A stretch of 64,000 bases of DNA from Pneumocystis sp. 'macacae' (GCA_018127085.1 CM030731.1:310001-374000), one strand, 5' to 3'. Counted from the stretch's first letter, positions 49,690 to 62,748 are shown. Notes: a model not told the origin generated them from the sequence alone. Numbers and translations: made by a program.

Positions 49690-50950
49690 CTAAAATTTCC
49701 TTTTTTTCCTATTATAATCATCTGTACCAGGCAAAATTCGTTTATTTATATTTTTATCAAACCAAGGAGAATCTTTTGTACTTGTATCCTATATTAATAA
49801 GTATTGCAATATATAATATATATATATATTACCTGATCCACCAAATGAGTATATCTTGTTTGACCTCTTTTTCCAAATTTATCACCACTAAATATATAAA
49901 TTTATAAGAAACTAAAAAATAAAAAAACATACCGAACTTGCATTGTACTTGGAAGCAATGTTTTATCAGATATTTCATCCATGACAGGAACAGAATAATC
50001 CCTTTTTAAAATCTCTTCATCCTAATTCATATATAAATATTTTACAGATATTTAAAAAAAACATACCTGATAAAAAGCGCCACGATGATACCATTTTTGT
50101 AAAAACCTCATTTTAGATTTTGGTTGATTTTCTTTTAACTCTTTCACACGAGATAAATCTTCTTTTAATCTCTCTTCCTCATCCATGTTTCTTCGTCTCT
50201 CTATTTCTTCACGTTCTCTTTCTTTTTCTTCAAAAAACATTTTCTCCCGTTTTATACGAAATAGCTCACGTAATTTCCAAGCAGCTCTCTCTGACTCTGG
50301 ACACAAATCATCTGTATCATCAACATTTGCACCACCATCATCATCATCAGATGAATGTTTATATTCATCCTTTCGAATTTCTTCTTCCAGAAGTATTCGT
50401 GTTTCTTCTTTACGTTTTTCTTGTCCAACAATTTTTTGTTTTTCAAGTTCAAAATGATTCATACTAACATATTTGTCTCTTTCATTTCTAAAAATCAACA
50501 TCAAAAAATAATATTGCAGAAACAATATACTTTGGAACAAAAATAGGCTTTAATCGAATTTTCGGTAAATCGATTTCCGACTCTTCTGTTTCTTCAGTTT
50601 CATATTCAGTTACCTCCAAAAACAAATCATTATACAATGCGAAAAACTCATTCTAAGCATACCTCATCAGACGACTCTAAATTTTCTGAAACATTTTGTT
50701 TAATTTCACAAAAATCTAATTCTTGTGATTCATCTAGATTGATTTTTTCATGAATATCAATTTTTTGAAAACCTAAAATTGGAACTTGTATTTTAGGAAC
50801 TACTTGTTCATGGGAAAATGGTATATCAGTTTTGTTCTCCAAGCTAGTTTCGCAATCACTTTCATCCTCTGATTCAACTTGCTCTGGGCCTTTTCCAGCA
50901 AAATATCTAGAAACGGGACGAGATAAACAAAAACCTTTTTTCTTAGTCAT
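49690..50950 (-). CDS. MFAP1: spliceosomal B-complex protein MFAP1 (Spp381-like)
   Basis: Micro-fibrillar-associated protein 1 family, a U4/U6.U5 tri-snRNP/B-complex splicing factor despite its name. Start MTKKKGFCLSRPVSRYFAGK at 50950; several short introns; about 345 residues. Seen: RYFAGKGPEQ; acidic DEDESDCETS-like stretch; ESEIDLPKIRLKP-like region across an intron; a long charged coiled coil (REREEIERRRNMDEEERLKE); FLQKWYHRGAFYQ; DEEILKRDYSVPVMDE; LPSTMQVR; GKRGQTRYTHLVDQDTS; and the basic end DDYNRKKRKF. The RGAF/YQ, RTKYTHLVDQDT signatures are diagnostic. Confidence 0.92.
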
Positions 50951-51682
50951 AACTATAAAAATCAACCTCTCTTTAATCTCTAAGACTCAAAAAAGAGCAA
51001 AATTATTTCCATTTTTTTGTCGTTAAAGATAATCATTTCTAAAAACAAGCGCTAATTAATTAGAAAAACAAAAAATACATAAAATAATTTATAAATAAAA
51101 AAACATGAATATCAACATATACATGATATTCATTACAATTTATAATAAAAAGACATATTTCTCATCCAAAAAACTAAATAGAGCAAAATCAATAAAGGAA
51201 AAGTACCAAAATTACTAATACTTCATAGAATTATTATTTTCTAAGTATCTTCAAAATTAAATAATCACAGTTAACGGATGTCAACAAAAACATGCATCTA
51301 TAACAAAAACTTCAATAGTTTTGAGTAATATCATATTTCATTTCACACTTGACATGAAATCAAATTCAAAATAATGTAGATTAACAATAATTTATACATG
51401 TCAAAAAACAATGAAAAAGCAATAAATGAAAGCCATTAATACATATACAAAAACCCAAAAGAAATGAACAACTAAATGCTAAAAACCAGTTAAAAGCGGA
51501 AATACAAATAATTTTCAAAACACTAGCTGAAGAAAAAACAAAAACTCAGCATGAAAAAACCATAAACAGATAATAAACAAATTGTGCCATACTGATAAAT
51601 ACGATCCAATGATAAATAAAAACCCAGAAATCAAAAACCCGAATCAAACAAAACCCTATATGAAAAATAACCATGTCAATTT
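50951..51682. other. intergenic region
   Basis: About 730 bp between MFAP1's start and the cyclin stop on the same strand. Less AT-rich from 51.2 kb onward and A/C-biased. No gene was recognised; a 64-codon + frame at 51582 overlaps the cyclin's 3' end antisense and is not supported. Confidence 0.5.
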
Positions 51683-52750
51683 TTACAATGATAACCAAGA
51701 TTTACTACAAGACATATTTATACGGCTCGGCAATATTTGTCTAACTGATGACACAGAAAATTTATTTGAAATATGACCCATATACTTCAGTCCTACTGGA
51801 GATTCTTTCAAACAAGCTTGAGGTATCAAAGAAATCGCCTGTGTTGGCGCTGCAAACATAAACCGAGAAGAGTATGAATTATTAGTATAAGCTAATGCAG
51901 AGTCCATAGGCATAACTAAAGAAGAACTTAATAAAGAACATCGACATTTCATTAAATCCACACAATATATCCAAAGTCTTTCCAAAGTAATTTGCCAATC
52001 TTCCCACTGAGTTTTCGATACAAGAAGAGAATAATGAATATTTGTAAGAAATTCAGCTTCCATAACATGAATTTCTTTTACAAGTATTCCTGTTATCTCT
52101 GACCACGTCTTATTTGCATAAGTGTTGTCATCAAGAACTAAGCCATCAGATTAAAGGCATAGAAAATGACAATCATACACTTATTCCCAAGTATTAATGC
52201 AATTGTCAAAAGCCGATATTCACTTCCAGGCTTGCCCCGAATAGTCGGATTCCGCTCTTTCAAACGATAAATAAAAAGTAAGGCAAGAAAAATAACATTC
52301 TTCGAAACATTTATAGCAGAAAGAACATCCCGGTTCCATGCAAGAAATTCAGCCTTAGGAAAAGAACCTGGACTAAACATATTCAATTGTCGAGCTCTAG
52401 AAATAATCAAAGATATTGTTATGTTTGTTTCAAACCAAATCAAGCAGACAATCTAAAAAAATCAGAAACTAGTTAATACAACAAAATAAGTATACTTGAG
52501 CAACAAACTCTGGAGCATGTGATTCAAGTATTGATGATAAAAAGGGAGAAACAACATATTGAGAAAGAGAATTCTTGTCTCTATCATCAAGTGGACTTTG
52601 TTTCAATTTTACAGGTGGTTTGCCAACAATATACGGATGATGCCGACACAATGGTATTTGCCGTGACTTACGCGTTCCAAAAGGAGCATTTGATTTCTGC
52701 CAATCTTCTTCTGACTTCAACATCACTAATGGAGGTATACATTGCATCAT
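51683..52750 (-). CDS. CLG1: Clg1/Pho80-type cyclin
   Basis: Cyclin of the Pcl/Pho80 superfamily, a likely partner of the Pho85/Pef1-type CDK. Start MMQCIPPLVMLKSEEDWQKS at 52750; three exons, about 326 residues. N-terminal RKSRQIPLCRHHPYIVGKPP, then the cyclin box: SPFLSSILESHAPEFVAQ, FLAWNRDVLSAINVSKNVIF, LALLFIYRLKERNP, GSEYRLLTIALILGNK, FLDDNTYANKTWSEITGI, and MEAEFLTNIHYSLLVSKTQW. The C-terminal tail has no domain. The second intron (about 52097-52139 region) uses donor AAGT|GTATGA and restores NKFLDDN. Yeast Clg1 is the closest type by layout. Confidence 0.88.
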
Positions 52751-55700
52751 TTTATATCTTTAATGTCGTTATAAACAAATCCCAAACCGTTCTAATAATA
52801 TAAAATCTTGAGAGCTACTCAAGATAAACCTTACAAGAAATAAATAATAGGTCTTGTGTCGTCGATAACACTCACAGATCAAATACTATTTTATCAAAAT
52901 CTAATCACGCTGCTCACCAAAAACTAATTTATTTCTAAACCTTTAGCCCTTAACAAATGGCACGTCCCCACCATTAGTCTTTATAATGTCAATGTTTGCA
53001 AAAAACGCTACTCTCAGATATTTGTACAAAGAGCCTTTGATGAAACCCAAACTACTCACACTGGTTAGAATTCCCTCAAGTTCACGGCAAAGTAAGAGTC
53101 CAACGCTTCGTACTATGCAGCAAAACTAATCAATCTGCCAGCACGTCTAGCCACAAAACACTACTATTTTCCTAAAACGATATAGTGCACCTCTTAGTAC
53201 CTATTAATAAATACTTCTTGTACCTATACTAAGTTTAGAATAAAGCCAGTATGTTTCAAACGCCACGAACTTAAACTTTGCTTTTAAAAACACTTTTACT
53301 TAGTTTTATGGGAAAACGTTATAGTATCTAAACTGCCAAACACTCCCCGATATACGGAAAACAATGCTACCCGATAAAAAAAAATCTCATCTAACAAAGA
53401 AATAATTATCCAACATACTATAATATGTGCAAATTATGAATTATAGGAACTTATACAGAGCACTAAATACATTTTATACCTTTATACCAATATCAATACA
53501 TCGATATATGTACATGAGAAAATATATGCATTTATACATACTTTATTTTTATATACGTAATATATATACATGATAGTTATACAATATATTGTATACTGAA
53601 TACGTAGTAGAACTTTCTATATTATGCATCTCACTTTAACTATATACGCATGACTCATAATTTTCATCATGTATATATACGTGTCCAAAAGTCATTAAAA
53701 GCAAAAATTTACAATGTAAACATAAATCAAGACTAGAAAATAAAAAAAAAAACATTTAAAATCAATATAATAGGGAAACATGTTGATCATTGAAAGAAAA
53801 TAATACTAGAAAACGATCAAAGATCAACAAGAAATAAATAAGAAATAAATAAAAAATGAATAATATATGTTTACAAAGACCATTGGAATTCATGGGAGAC
53901 CCTTTTACAAATAAAAAAATCATCGTATCTTACATCAGCCTTCTCATCCATGCTTATTTATTCTTTTGTTATTTTCGTACCTTTCCTTGTTTAACCTATA
54001 AAAACAAACATACATATGATACTCTGACATTATTCACACCTATTTAGGTCCCATACTTGAAAAAAATAGAAGTTTACATAAAATTATATATATGTACATA
54101 TGCACACCAAAAAACAATAAAAATTATAAACAATAAAGGGGCTTAAGCACATAAACATAATATTTAGCCTTACATTCTCATTACTTTTACAAAGAAATAT
54201 ACCTATTACCTATTAAAGATTTTTAAAGATTTCTCAAACATCTAACTCGTGCCCAAAGCACAATTATTTAAATTTTTCTCTAAAACTTCTCACTTTCTAA
54301 ATTTTATACAAAAATATACAAAAAAAAATAGCGAAGACATTTTACATAAACAGAAAGTACAGAACAAGAGAATTTTCATTAACCATTGATTAAACTATAT
54401 TATCTTTTATAATATCTAAAAATCATTCTTAAGAATAGCCTACGGGACACCTTATATACGAATATTTAATATTAAAATACTAGACTATCTTAGCATCCGA
54501 ACATGATTAGTCAGCCGAATTTTGACTAGTATACTATTAGTCAATAATAAATCCGATTACTTAAGCATTTGTTGTTTTATTATTTGATGACTTGCATATA
54601 TTTCTCATCTTTAATGAAAACATCTTTATAATAAAATATATTTTTTATAAACAAATAAACTTTTCTATATGTCAAATCTAAAAAATACATTACTGTCTAC
54701 CATCACTACTAGTAAATATCATTTATATAGACTATTCTTTATAGTTAAGAGTAGCCCTCATCCATCCTAAAATACATACATTACTATTTTCATTACAGTT
54801 AACAACTAAAACTTAGTAACTTATCAAAATATGATTTTATTTTTCTAAATTTATTATTTTGAAACGTCTAAAATATAGCATCAATCAAAAGAGTTAATTT
54901 CTAATATCAGATACTTATTAATTCATTTACATATTTTAATGTAAACCCTTGGTGCCATATATGAAAAGTAATCATTAATTTAATCTCAACATTAATCTCT
55001 ACAGTATTCAGATATTTATTACTCCTGTCATTTTTTTTACCTAGTACATTAAAATTTAAAATAATCCATTTCTTCGTAATTACAAATATTTCGTAAATAT
55101 ATATTTAACAAAAAATAACATATGAGGTCACATCATATTGTTATTTTGAATATCAGCTATTATCAATTCCAAAATTTCAAAATAAATTATCACAAGTTAC
55201 ATATTAATAACAAAATTATTGAAGATCAAACAAATCACATATATACTTTAATAAACATAAAATGACTATTATTACATACATTTTTTCGTTAAATAAAATT
55301 TTCGAATTTTTAAAAATATCATTATTGAGTATATATTAATTTATTATATAATTTATAATACATGAACATTACTAATACATTCATAATTTCTGCCATTAAG
55401 ATTCACAAAATATCTAAAATATATTAAATATTATCATAATGTATTTCCAAAATATTCTCCAAATTACTCTAAGGTCAATAATTTCTAAATAATAAATATC
55501 ATATAAAATATTTTATATACACTTAAAAATGTATGTTTAAATTTCATTTAAATACTCCTAAAACCAATCATACCATAAATATTCAAACAAAATAAATACC
55601 ATATTTCACCTCTTTATTGTTAATATTCTAATACTAGAAAAACTATTTACTCTTTATTTATTCTTGATATTTATGCTAAAATAAAATCTCAATATTCTTT

Positions 55701-56080
55701 AATTATTTAAAAATCACTATATAATACAAAATACATAGAAAATATTTATATAAACACATCATATATTTATATAGCTCAAATATGTTAAAATACATTTTCT
55801 CAAAAATCATAGAAAATATAAACACTATACAAATAAAATAACCAAATACAGATAAAACTCATGCAAATATGTTTTTAAAACAAAAAGAATTTACAGACTT
55901 AATCAAAACTCAAAATATATAAACCAAAGAAATAAAATATATGAAAATATAAAATGTTAATTTCACAATATACGGCATTATAAAAACTAAAATAACTTTT
56001 TTTATGCCGCTAAACCAAAACAAACAGAAACATTAAATAGATATAAACCTCCACAATAAACATTACGTATCTTCAAAAAG
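52751..56080. other. 3.3-kb upstream region of the cyclin gene
   Basis: The longest gene-free region in the window. The 52.8-53.4 kb part is clearly more GC-rich and sequence-complex than other intergenic DNA and adjoins the cyclin start, so it may be a long 5' leader or a non-coding RNA. From 53.5 kb onward it becomes ordinary A/C-biased AT-rich sequence. A perfect 7-bp hairpin (54522-54528 with 54538-54544) lies in another GC-richer patch. A 63-codon + frame at 53856 has no family features. Confidence 0.5.
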
Positions 56081-56400
56081 TTATAAATCTTTGCACTCGT
56101 TTACAGTACGAACAATCAAAACAACATTATCTAAAAATGCATCCACAGAGACACGCAAAGCCTTTAAATCGGAACTCTGAAACGAAACAAACAAATGCAA
56201 TCCATCCACTTTAATTTCTCTGTGTATAATTCGCTCTTTTAACTCAGGATCAACTGATAAAACTGTTGCTACTTGAGATGAAAGCCATTCATTTGGAAAT
56301 GGAATACTAATATTACTAAAAATATTATTTTCTTTTATAAATACAACTATATAACTTTAATTTACATAATATGATCAAATTCAGCAGGACCTTGAGGCAT
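56081..56400 (-). CDS. PCC1: KEOPS/EKC complex subunit Pcc1
   Basis: Small dimerising subunit of KEOPS, required for tRNA t6A synthesis and telomere/transcription roles. Two exons: MPQGPAEFDHI, then a 50-nt intron and NISIPFPNEWLSSQVATVLS, VDPELKERIIHREIKVDGLH, LFVSFQSSDLKALRVSVDAF, LDNVVLIVRTVNECKDL. About 90 residues, normal for Pcc1/LAGE3. The pattern IPFP..A..L.VD.EL...V.R...V....L.V.F...D.R.LRVSV..FLD..L is the family signature. It lies 134 bp downstream of the SMD2 stop on the same strand. Only the opposite-strand frame gives a longer ORF, which is a shadow. Confidence 0.9.
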
Positions 56401-56534
56401 AAGTCGTTAGATAAAATACAAAACCATGAAAAGAACATCACACTTAAATCAAAAAGAAAAATAAAAATAGATTCAAATAAAAGATACGAAATATTTACAA
56501 GAAAAATATTTAAAAAAAAGCATCAAACAATTTA

Positions 56535-57074
56535 TTATACTGTATTGCGAAGTACAAGAATAACACTATCTCCACGAAGAAACATTTTACTAATAAACCG
56601 ATCTTTATTCACTGGTTTTCCCTTTTTTCCTTTAGAGTTTCGTGGTGTCTGAATACATTATTATATAGAAAATTTTATTAATCATTTACCTCTGTCCACA
56701 TCTATATATATTAATAATAACACCAATAATTACCAAAACCTACCTCTTTTACATTCTCAAGAACCATATTTGAATGGCGATCAAACGCTTTCACCCGAGC
56801 CAAAAGTTTACGATTATTTCTGCAACTAATCAATACTTGATTATGATTTCTCACAGCTAAAACATCGCTAAATGCTCAGAAATTAAATAAATCAAAAAAC
56901 TCACCCTGCTGAAGCACTGAAAGAGGGCCCGTATCAAACTCATATGCCTCTAACTGTTGAAGTTCTACTTCAGTTAATTCCGATCGAGGTTTTGATGTCA
57001 GATCCCTAAAACACATTTAACTTATTCCATAAAAAGCAAACGACATGTATCGCTTTTTCAAAATCTTACGCCAT
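56535..57074 (-). CDS. SMD2: spliceosomal Sm protein D2
   Basis: Core Sm-ring protein of U1, U2, U4 and U5 snRNPs. Five exons: MA; then [20 protein letters not shown] and [12 protein letters not shown]; then [20 protein letters not shown] and [17 protein letters not shown]; then a 12-nt microexon (56690-56701) encoding MWTE; then [20 protein letters not shown] and [17 protein letters not shown]. About 115 residues (family about 118). Sm1 and Sm2 motifs are intact. Every junction is GT..AG and in frame. It is divergent from TUF1, with about 300 bp between the starts. Confidence 0.95.
56690..56701 (-). other. SMD2: 12-nt microexon of SMD2 (MWTE)
   Basis: ATGTGGACAGAG on the minus strand, flanked by introns of about 43 nt (upstream) and 41 nt (downstream), both GT..AG and phase 0. 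The four encoded residues fill exactly the conserved VKEMWTE motif of SmD2. Confidence 0.9.
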
Positions 57075-57374
57075 ATATTATCACTTAAAAAAGCCTAATT
57101 AAAAAAACTTTTAAAAATAAATAAACAATTTTTATAATTTGCTAAATTTATATTTTTTTTAAAATAAGTTTCTAAGTCTCAATTTTCCGAAATGACCTTC
57201 AACGTCAAAAAATTAAACAGTTTAAAAAATATGACAAAAATACTAAATATTCACAATTTTTCAAGATTATTTGGAACAATAGTTCATAAAAATGCAAAAT
57301 GTATTTTTATTTTATACATTTAATTTTTAATGGAACCTATCTAAAATATTATATCTGTAGGTGGATGGCCACAA

Positions 57375-58983
57375 ATGAAGTGTCAAAATTCTACCTTTAA
57401 GCCAGCAATTATACGGTCTATGGCTACATTTGACCGATCGAAACCTCATTTAAACATTGGGACTATTGGTATAAACAATCATCTAAAGTTTATATCAAGC
57501 TAAAATTCATATCAATAGGCCACGTTGATCATGGAAAAACAACTCTTACGTATTATAAACGGAAAATTTATAAAATAATTCTAAAAAATTTCATAGTGCA
57601 GCTATAACAAAATGTCTTTCAGCAGTTAACCAAACATCTTTTATGGACTATTCACAAATCGATAAAGCACCGGAAGAAAAAGCACGAGGTAGACTTATTA
57701 TCATCTTAAAGTCTATTTCAAAGTCAATAAATTTTAAGGAATAACAATTTCGACATCGCATGTTGAATATGAGACCAAATTACGGCACTTTTCTCATGTT
57801 GACTGCCCAGGCCATGCTGATTATATCAAAAATATGATTACAGGTTTAAATAATTATAAAAGACAAAAAATATTTACAGACAGTAGGAGCGGCTCAAATG
57901 GATGGAGCAATTATTGTTGTATCGGCTACAGATGGTTCTATGCCTCAAACCAAAGAGCATCTGCTTCTTGCTCGTCAAGTTGGTGTTAAACATATTATTG
58001 TCTTTATCAATAAAGTAGATGCAGTTAATGATAAAGAAATGCTCGAACTAGTAGAAATGGAAATAAGAGAGCTTCTTTCAACCTATGGATATGATGGAGA
58101 AAAAACACCAATTATTATGGGATCTGCTTTATGTGCTTTGGAAGGCAGAAAAAAGGAAATTGGGGAAGATTCTATTTGGAAATTGATGGATGCAATTGAC
58201 AACCATATACCTATCCCAGAGAGGGATATTCAAAAACCATATCTTATGCCAATAGAAGATATTTTTTCAATTTCTGGAAGAGGAACAGTTGTGACTGGCC
58301 GCGTAGAACGTGGAACGTTGAAAAAAGGAGAAGAAGTGGAGTTAATTGGATTTGGTCAACCAATAAAAACAATAGTTACTGGAATTGAAGCTTTTAATAA
58401 AGAATTAGACAAATCTATAGCTGGCGATAATTGCGGATTACTTCTTCGTGGTACTAAAAGAGAACAGATTCGCAGAGGAATGGTAGTTTCTCGTCCAGGA
58501 ACAGTCAAATCTTATAAAAAAGTAAGCATCTATAAAAAGATTCATCAATTAACCTTATTAGTTTCTTGCCTCTTTTTACATCCTTACAAAGGAAGAGGGG
58601 GGACGTAAAACAGGATTTGTCAATTATTATCGTCCACAAATGTTTACTCGCACATCAGGTAATGTTGCTTTTTTTAAAAAAAAAAAGAACAAAATATTTA
58701 ATTTTTGTAGATGTCACTGTTATACTTACGCATCCTGAAGGAACTGAAAATGCAGATTCAAAAATGGTTATGCCAGGGGATAATGTTGAACTTGTAAAAC
58801 AGAATCCATATCATCTATCTTTAATATCTATTAGGTTTGCGAACTAATTCATGATATTGCTCTAGAAGAAGGCATGAGATTCACCATTAGAGGTCTTTCT
58901 ATTTTATTATTTAGCGTTTCTAACTTCACATAGAAGGAGGAAAAACAGTAGGAACAGCTATTATCACAAAAATTTTGGAATAA
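57375..58983 (+). CDS. TUF1: mitochondrial translation elongation factor Tu
   Basis: Delivers aminoacyl-tRNA to the mitoribosome. Nine exons, about 410 residues. Start ATG 57375 ([20 protein letters not shown]) gives a short basic presequence; an upstream exon is possible since the intron-like acceptor tgtag precedes it at 57360. Seen: [19 protein letters not shown] across two introns (G1), [12 protein letters not shown] (switch I), [20 protein letters not shown] (G3), FINKVD (G4), GSAL (G5), [13 protein letters not shown] (domain 2), [18 protein letters not shown], and the end [19 protein letters not shown]. All nucleotide-binding motifs are intact. Its A/C-type codon bias follows the local strand composition. 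Confidence 0.94.
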
Positions 58984-59328
58984 TTTTTTTTATATTTTTA
59001 TAGTTATATAACTAAAATTAAATGTCATTATGTTTTAAAAATTAAATCTTTAAAATTTCCATTGTTTATTTTAATTTTTATATATCAAATATTAATTAGA
59101 CTTTATTTACAATAACGATTTTGTTTATAATCGAATATGTTGTATATATTTATATAAATAAATTATACAGGATTTAGACATACTATTGAAACTTGACAGA
59201 ATCAATAGCACATAACTAATTTTTCTTAAATTATTTTAACTTTTAAATGAAAATATTTTTTTGAAAACGAATTCATATTATCCTTCAATCAAAACAGTAC
59301 TTAGATTAATTTTGATTCAACGAAAAAC
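58984..59328. other. intergenic region
   Basis: 345 bp of AT-rich sequence between TUF1 and the second RhoGAP gene on the same strand. No gene seen. Confidence 0.5.
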
Positions 59329-61218
59329 ATGAATGATATCAAAAAAAACACAGATATATATATATTTAACAATGAGTTGTATGAAGTAAGACATTATTCT
59401 GTATCTTCAGAAGAATCCATATGTTCAATGTCAACTATTTCAAAGCAATCTGACACTAGAAATATGGATTTCATTTCAGAATACAATTCATTAGCTGAAA
59501 AATATAAATTAGCATATTATCCAAAAAAAGATAACGAAGATGATTCTGAGGAAAATTATATTTTTCAACAAAACATATCAGAAACACCAAAAAAATTAAT
59601 TAAAAAATTATATAAACATCAAATAGATCATGTATTATTTCATTCATCAAAATGGATAGAAAGATTGCTGAAAAATAAGCATATAAGTAAGCCATCTAAC
59701 ATTGGTTCAAAGCTAAAATCTAAACAAAACGCGTATAATAAAAAATCTGTACAAAGTTCTGTAAAAATAAACACATCTGACGAGATTGTTAATTCATCTC
59801 AAGAATGCTTCAAAAGTTATTCTAATATTAATTCTCATGAATCTTATGGTATACTTGGTGTCCCTTTATCATCTCTAATTCAAGAGATGGGTACGAGTCA
59901 TATAACAAATTTTCCAGAAAATTTAATGTTTAGTGAACATAGAGTTCCATTAATATTTAAAATATGTGTAACAAAAATTTTGGAAAAAGGTATTCAATTT
60001 AATATTCTTTAATATAATTTATCTATTTACAGGTCTTGAGACACCGGGTCTTTTTAGAGTAAATGGATCACAATCAGTTATAAAATCTTTTATTGAATAC
60101 TTTTTAAAAAACAAATCCAAAATATCATCTGAAATAGATATTGAAAATTTTAAAATAACACCAAATATTCATGATTTTGCTAGTTTAATAAAAAAGTTGC
60201 TAGTTGAATTACCTGGTGGAATTATTGGAAATAAATTACAACTTCAAGCTCTCTTTCCCCTTTTAGAAGATAGAGCATCAGCTCGTATTTTAATACCTCC
60301 TGAAGTACGTGCACGAATGATCGCATTAGCATTATCTACAATCGAAGATCAAAATAGGTTTTATTTAGCTTGTGCTGTATTTGCTCTTTTAAGAGCAGTA
60401 GCGACATGTACGGAACATAAGGAGCGTTTTTTAAATTACCCAAAAGACCTAAATTACATGAAGCCAGAAGCTCTTGGTTTAGTATTTGCACCAACTTTAT
60501 TAGGAAAACAAATAAACCCTTCCAATACGGCAGATACTATAAATACAACAATCTTATCTGACAAAGAACAAACAAAGCAATTAAAAGTTATAAAAGAAGA
60601 AAGAGAAAAAGCTAGGCAAAGTGCTAAACTTATTGAAACTATAATTGATTATTGGGAACAAATAGTAGCACAAATAAAAATGCTTCATCCATCTTTACAC
60701 ATTTCAAAACCCGATAAAAATACACGAAAAATCAAGACGGAGATATCTAAAAACAAAGATTTTTACAAAAAATTTTATGATGATAATAAAGAAAATGTTG
60801 ATCCAATCATAGAAGAGCATACGTTAGCTAAATTATCATCTTTAAATAATGATGCATTTACACCAGTATGTACTGATGCCCAAAGTGGTAAATATACAAT
60901 GCTACTTAAAATAAATATTTAAATTTAATAGAAACAAATTCTAATGAACTTCCGAATTTTACTAAAAATTTTATAGATGAACCAGAATATCACAAAAAAA
61001 TCACTAGTCTTAAGAATCAGCTCGTTTTAACCCAAAAAGAAAAAGAAGAAATGCAAATTCATTTAGAAATTAAAACTCAAGAAGCAGAAAGACTGTTTAG
61101 TAAGTGTCTTGATTGGCAAAGGAAATCAGAAGCTTGGCAAAAACGTGCTGAAACAGCCGAAAAAGATCTAGAGGATTATAAAAATAATAAACAAGTAAAA
61201 TTAATCGCAGAATGGTAA
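59329..61218 (+). CDS. RhoGAP protein with C-terminal coiled coil
   Basis: Predicted GTPase-activating protein for Rho/Cdc42-type GTPases. Three exons, about 600 residues. Residues 1-170 are Ser/Lys/Asn-rich and disordered, with no PH or Sec14 domain. The RhoGAP domain has SYGILGVPLSSLIQEMG, then across a 43-nt intron GLETPGLFRVNGSQSVIK (arginine finger), HDFASLIKKLLVELPGGII, SARILIPPEVRARMIALALS, RFYLACAVFALLRAVATCTE, and MKPEALGLVFAPTLLG. The last exon is a strong coiled coil (MQIHLEIKTQEAERLFSK then EAWQKRAETAEKDLED). Not the same type as the BCH-RhoGAP at 0.4-2.2 kb. Orthologue not named. Confidence 0.85.
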
Positions 61219-61454
61219 TTATAGCTCATGTTAACTATATCAACAATTGCAATAAAAACTATGCATTTTTTTTGGAAGTTATTAACATCAAACTACAAGT
61301 AATTATATTATATTACTTAATAAAATATCATTATTTCATATCATTCGTAATATAAAAAATTGCAATTACAAATTACAATACAATATAGCTTAAAAACATT
61401 CAAGTAAACTCTAACTTAACATGAAGACCAATAAATTCATTAATCTTTTTAAGA

Positions 61455-62748
61455 TTACTGACTTGATGTTCCTTCAACCATAATATATCGTAAGATATCT
61501 GACAAAGATACTAAACCTTTCAGACGCCCATTTCTATCAACAACAATCAATCGATGAATTTTAGACCGTCTGATAACATCAAAAATACCATCCAAACAAT
61601 CGTTGTCTGTACATGTATGAACTCCTCCAAAATCCTATAAATTATTAAAAAAGGAAATAATTTACCAATTTCACTACTTCAGAGCGTCGTAGTAAAGCCT
61701 CACCAACAGTCAATCCTAAATCATAATATGAACCTGCCTGAATCAAAGACTATAAATAATTAACTCATTAATAACAGTTTTCCCTTTAAACTTACAAGAG
61801 CATCTACTGCTTCATAAATATTCAATATAACACCTCAAATTTTTTATTTCTTATCTCAAATAAAAGAAAAAACATACCATCAGCATCCAGAATAGGAACA
61901 CTAGATATTCTTCTTTTTGCAAGCAAATAAATTACATCAATAACAGGAGTATCCATACTTGCAGTTGCAAGATCATCATATGTCCCAATAGATAAATCAC
62001 ATAATGGCTTTTGGAGCATTTTTGTCTCTTTATTACACTATTTCAAATTTTAATATAATAAAAAAAGAATACAAAGAAATACATTCAAAGCAATAAACTT
62101 CAATATACGATATTGTGTCAAAACACTTACAACGACTTCATGAAATGTCTCATCATCATGATCAATAAGAGGAATACGTTTTGCTTTAGTTAGCCGAATC
62201 CTTTCACATGCTTCATAAAGACTCCGCATAGGATTGATAGAAATAGTTTCTAAAGGAGGAGCATTGATACTTTTTTCAATATCTAATCCAACCCAATCAA
62301 AAACGCAGTTTCAAATCCGTAAAAATATCAATATACCTCTTAAACCATTTAATTTCAATTTTCCAATATCCTCTAAAGCCTGAAGATATGACACATTTTG
62401 ATGATAGTATTGAATCACATTGATAAAATCGGAAGCCGTTAATAAACCGGCAAAAGTACAGGTCTTGGTATTCCATAAAGGCGCAGACACAATATCTAGA
62501 AGATCAGAATATACTTCCAAATGAAAATCAAGTATTTACTATTCTGCGCCAATATTGTAAGACTTTTCTTAACTAAAAGCTCCGTATCTAGAACAATCAT
62601 CCGAAAACTTACCGGTAGCACATCATAACATGTTTTTGACCGAATAAATCGTCGAATAGACTCCTAAAAACAAAATAAACTCTTAAAATGAATAGAAAAA
62701 CCACTCATCTACAAGCGCTTCTAGTTGGAATCTATCCACTTTTTCCAT
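61455..62748 (-). CDS. SNF4: AMP-activated protein kinase gamma subunit (Snf4)
   Basis: Nucleotide-sensing subunit of Snf1/AMPK. Start MEKVDRFQLEALVDE-like at 62748 (MEKVDRFQLEAL then intron then ESIRRFIRSKTCYDVLP). About 320 residues over several exons with 45-55 nt introns. Four CBS repeats can be followed: FRMIVLDTELLVKKSLTIL; APLWNTKTCTFAGLLTASDF (AMPK-gamma signature); NPMRSLYEACERIRLTKAKR; TPVIDVIYLLAKRRISSVPI; and RLKGLVSLSDILRYIM near the stop. The order and the SAPLWxxxxxxFAGLLT motif are those of Snf4. The start of the gene, 264 bp from IBA57, is divergent. Confidence 0.9.

Noticed and set aside
50120..50540. Long plus-strand frames antisense to MFAP1
   Set aside because: Mirror of the Glu/Arg-rich coiled coil; MFAP1 on the minus strand explains the sequence.
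53856..54047. 63-codon frame in the gene desert
   Set aside because: No homology recognised and no flanking exon structure.
56371..56652. 93-codon plus-strand ORF
   Set aside because: Antisense shadow of PCC1 exon 1 and the SMD2 last exon, both clearly coding on the minus strand.
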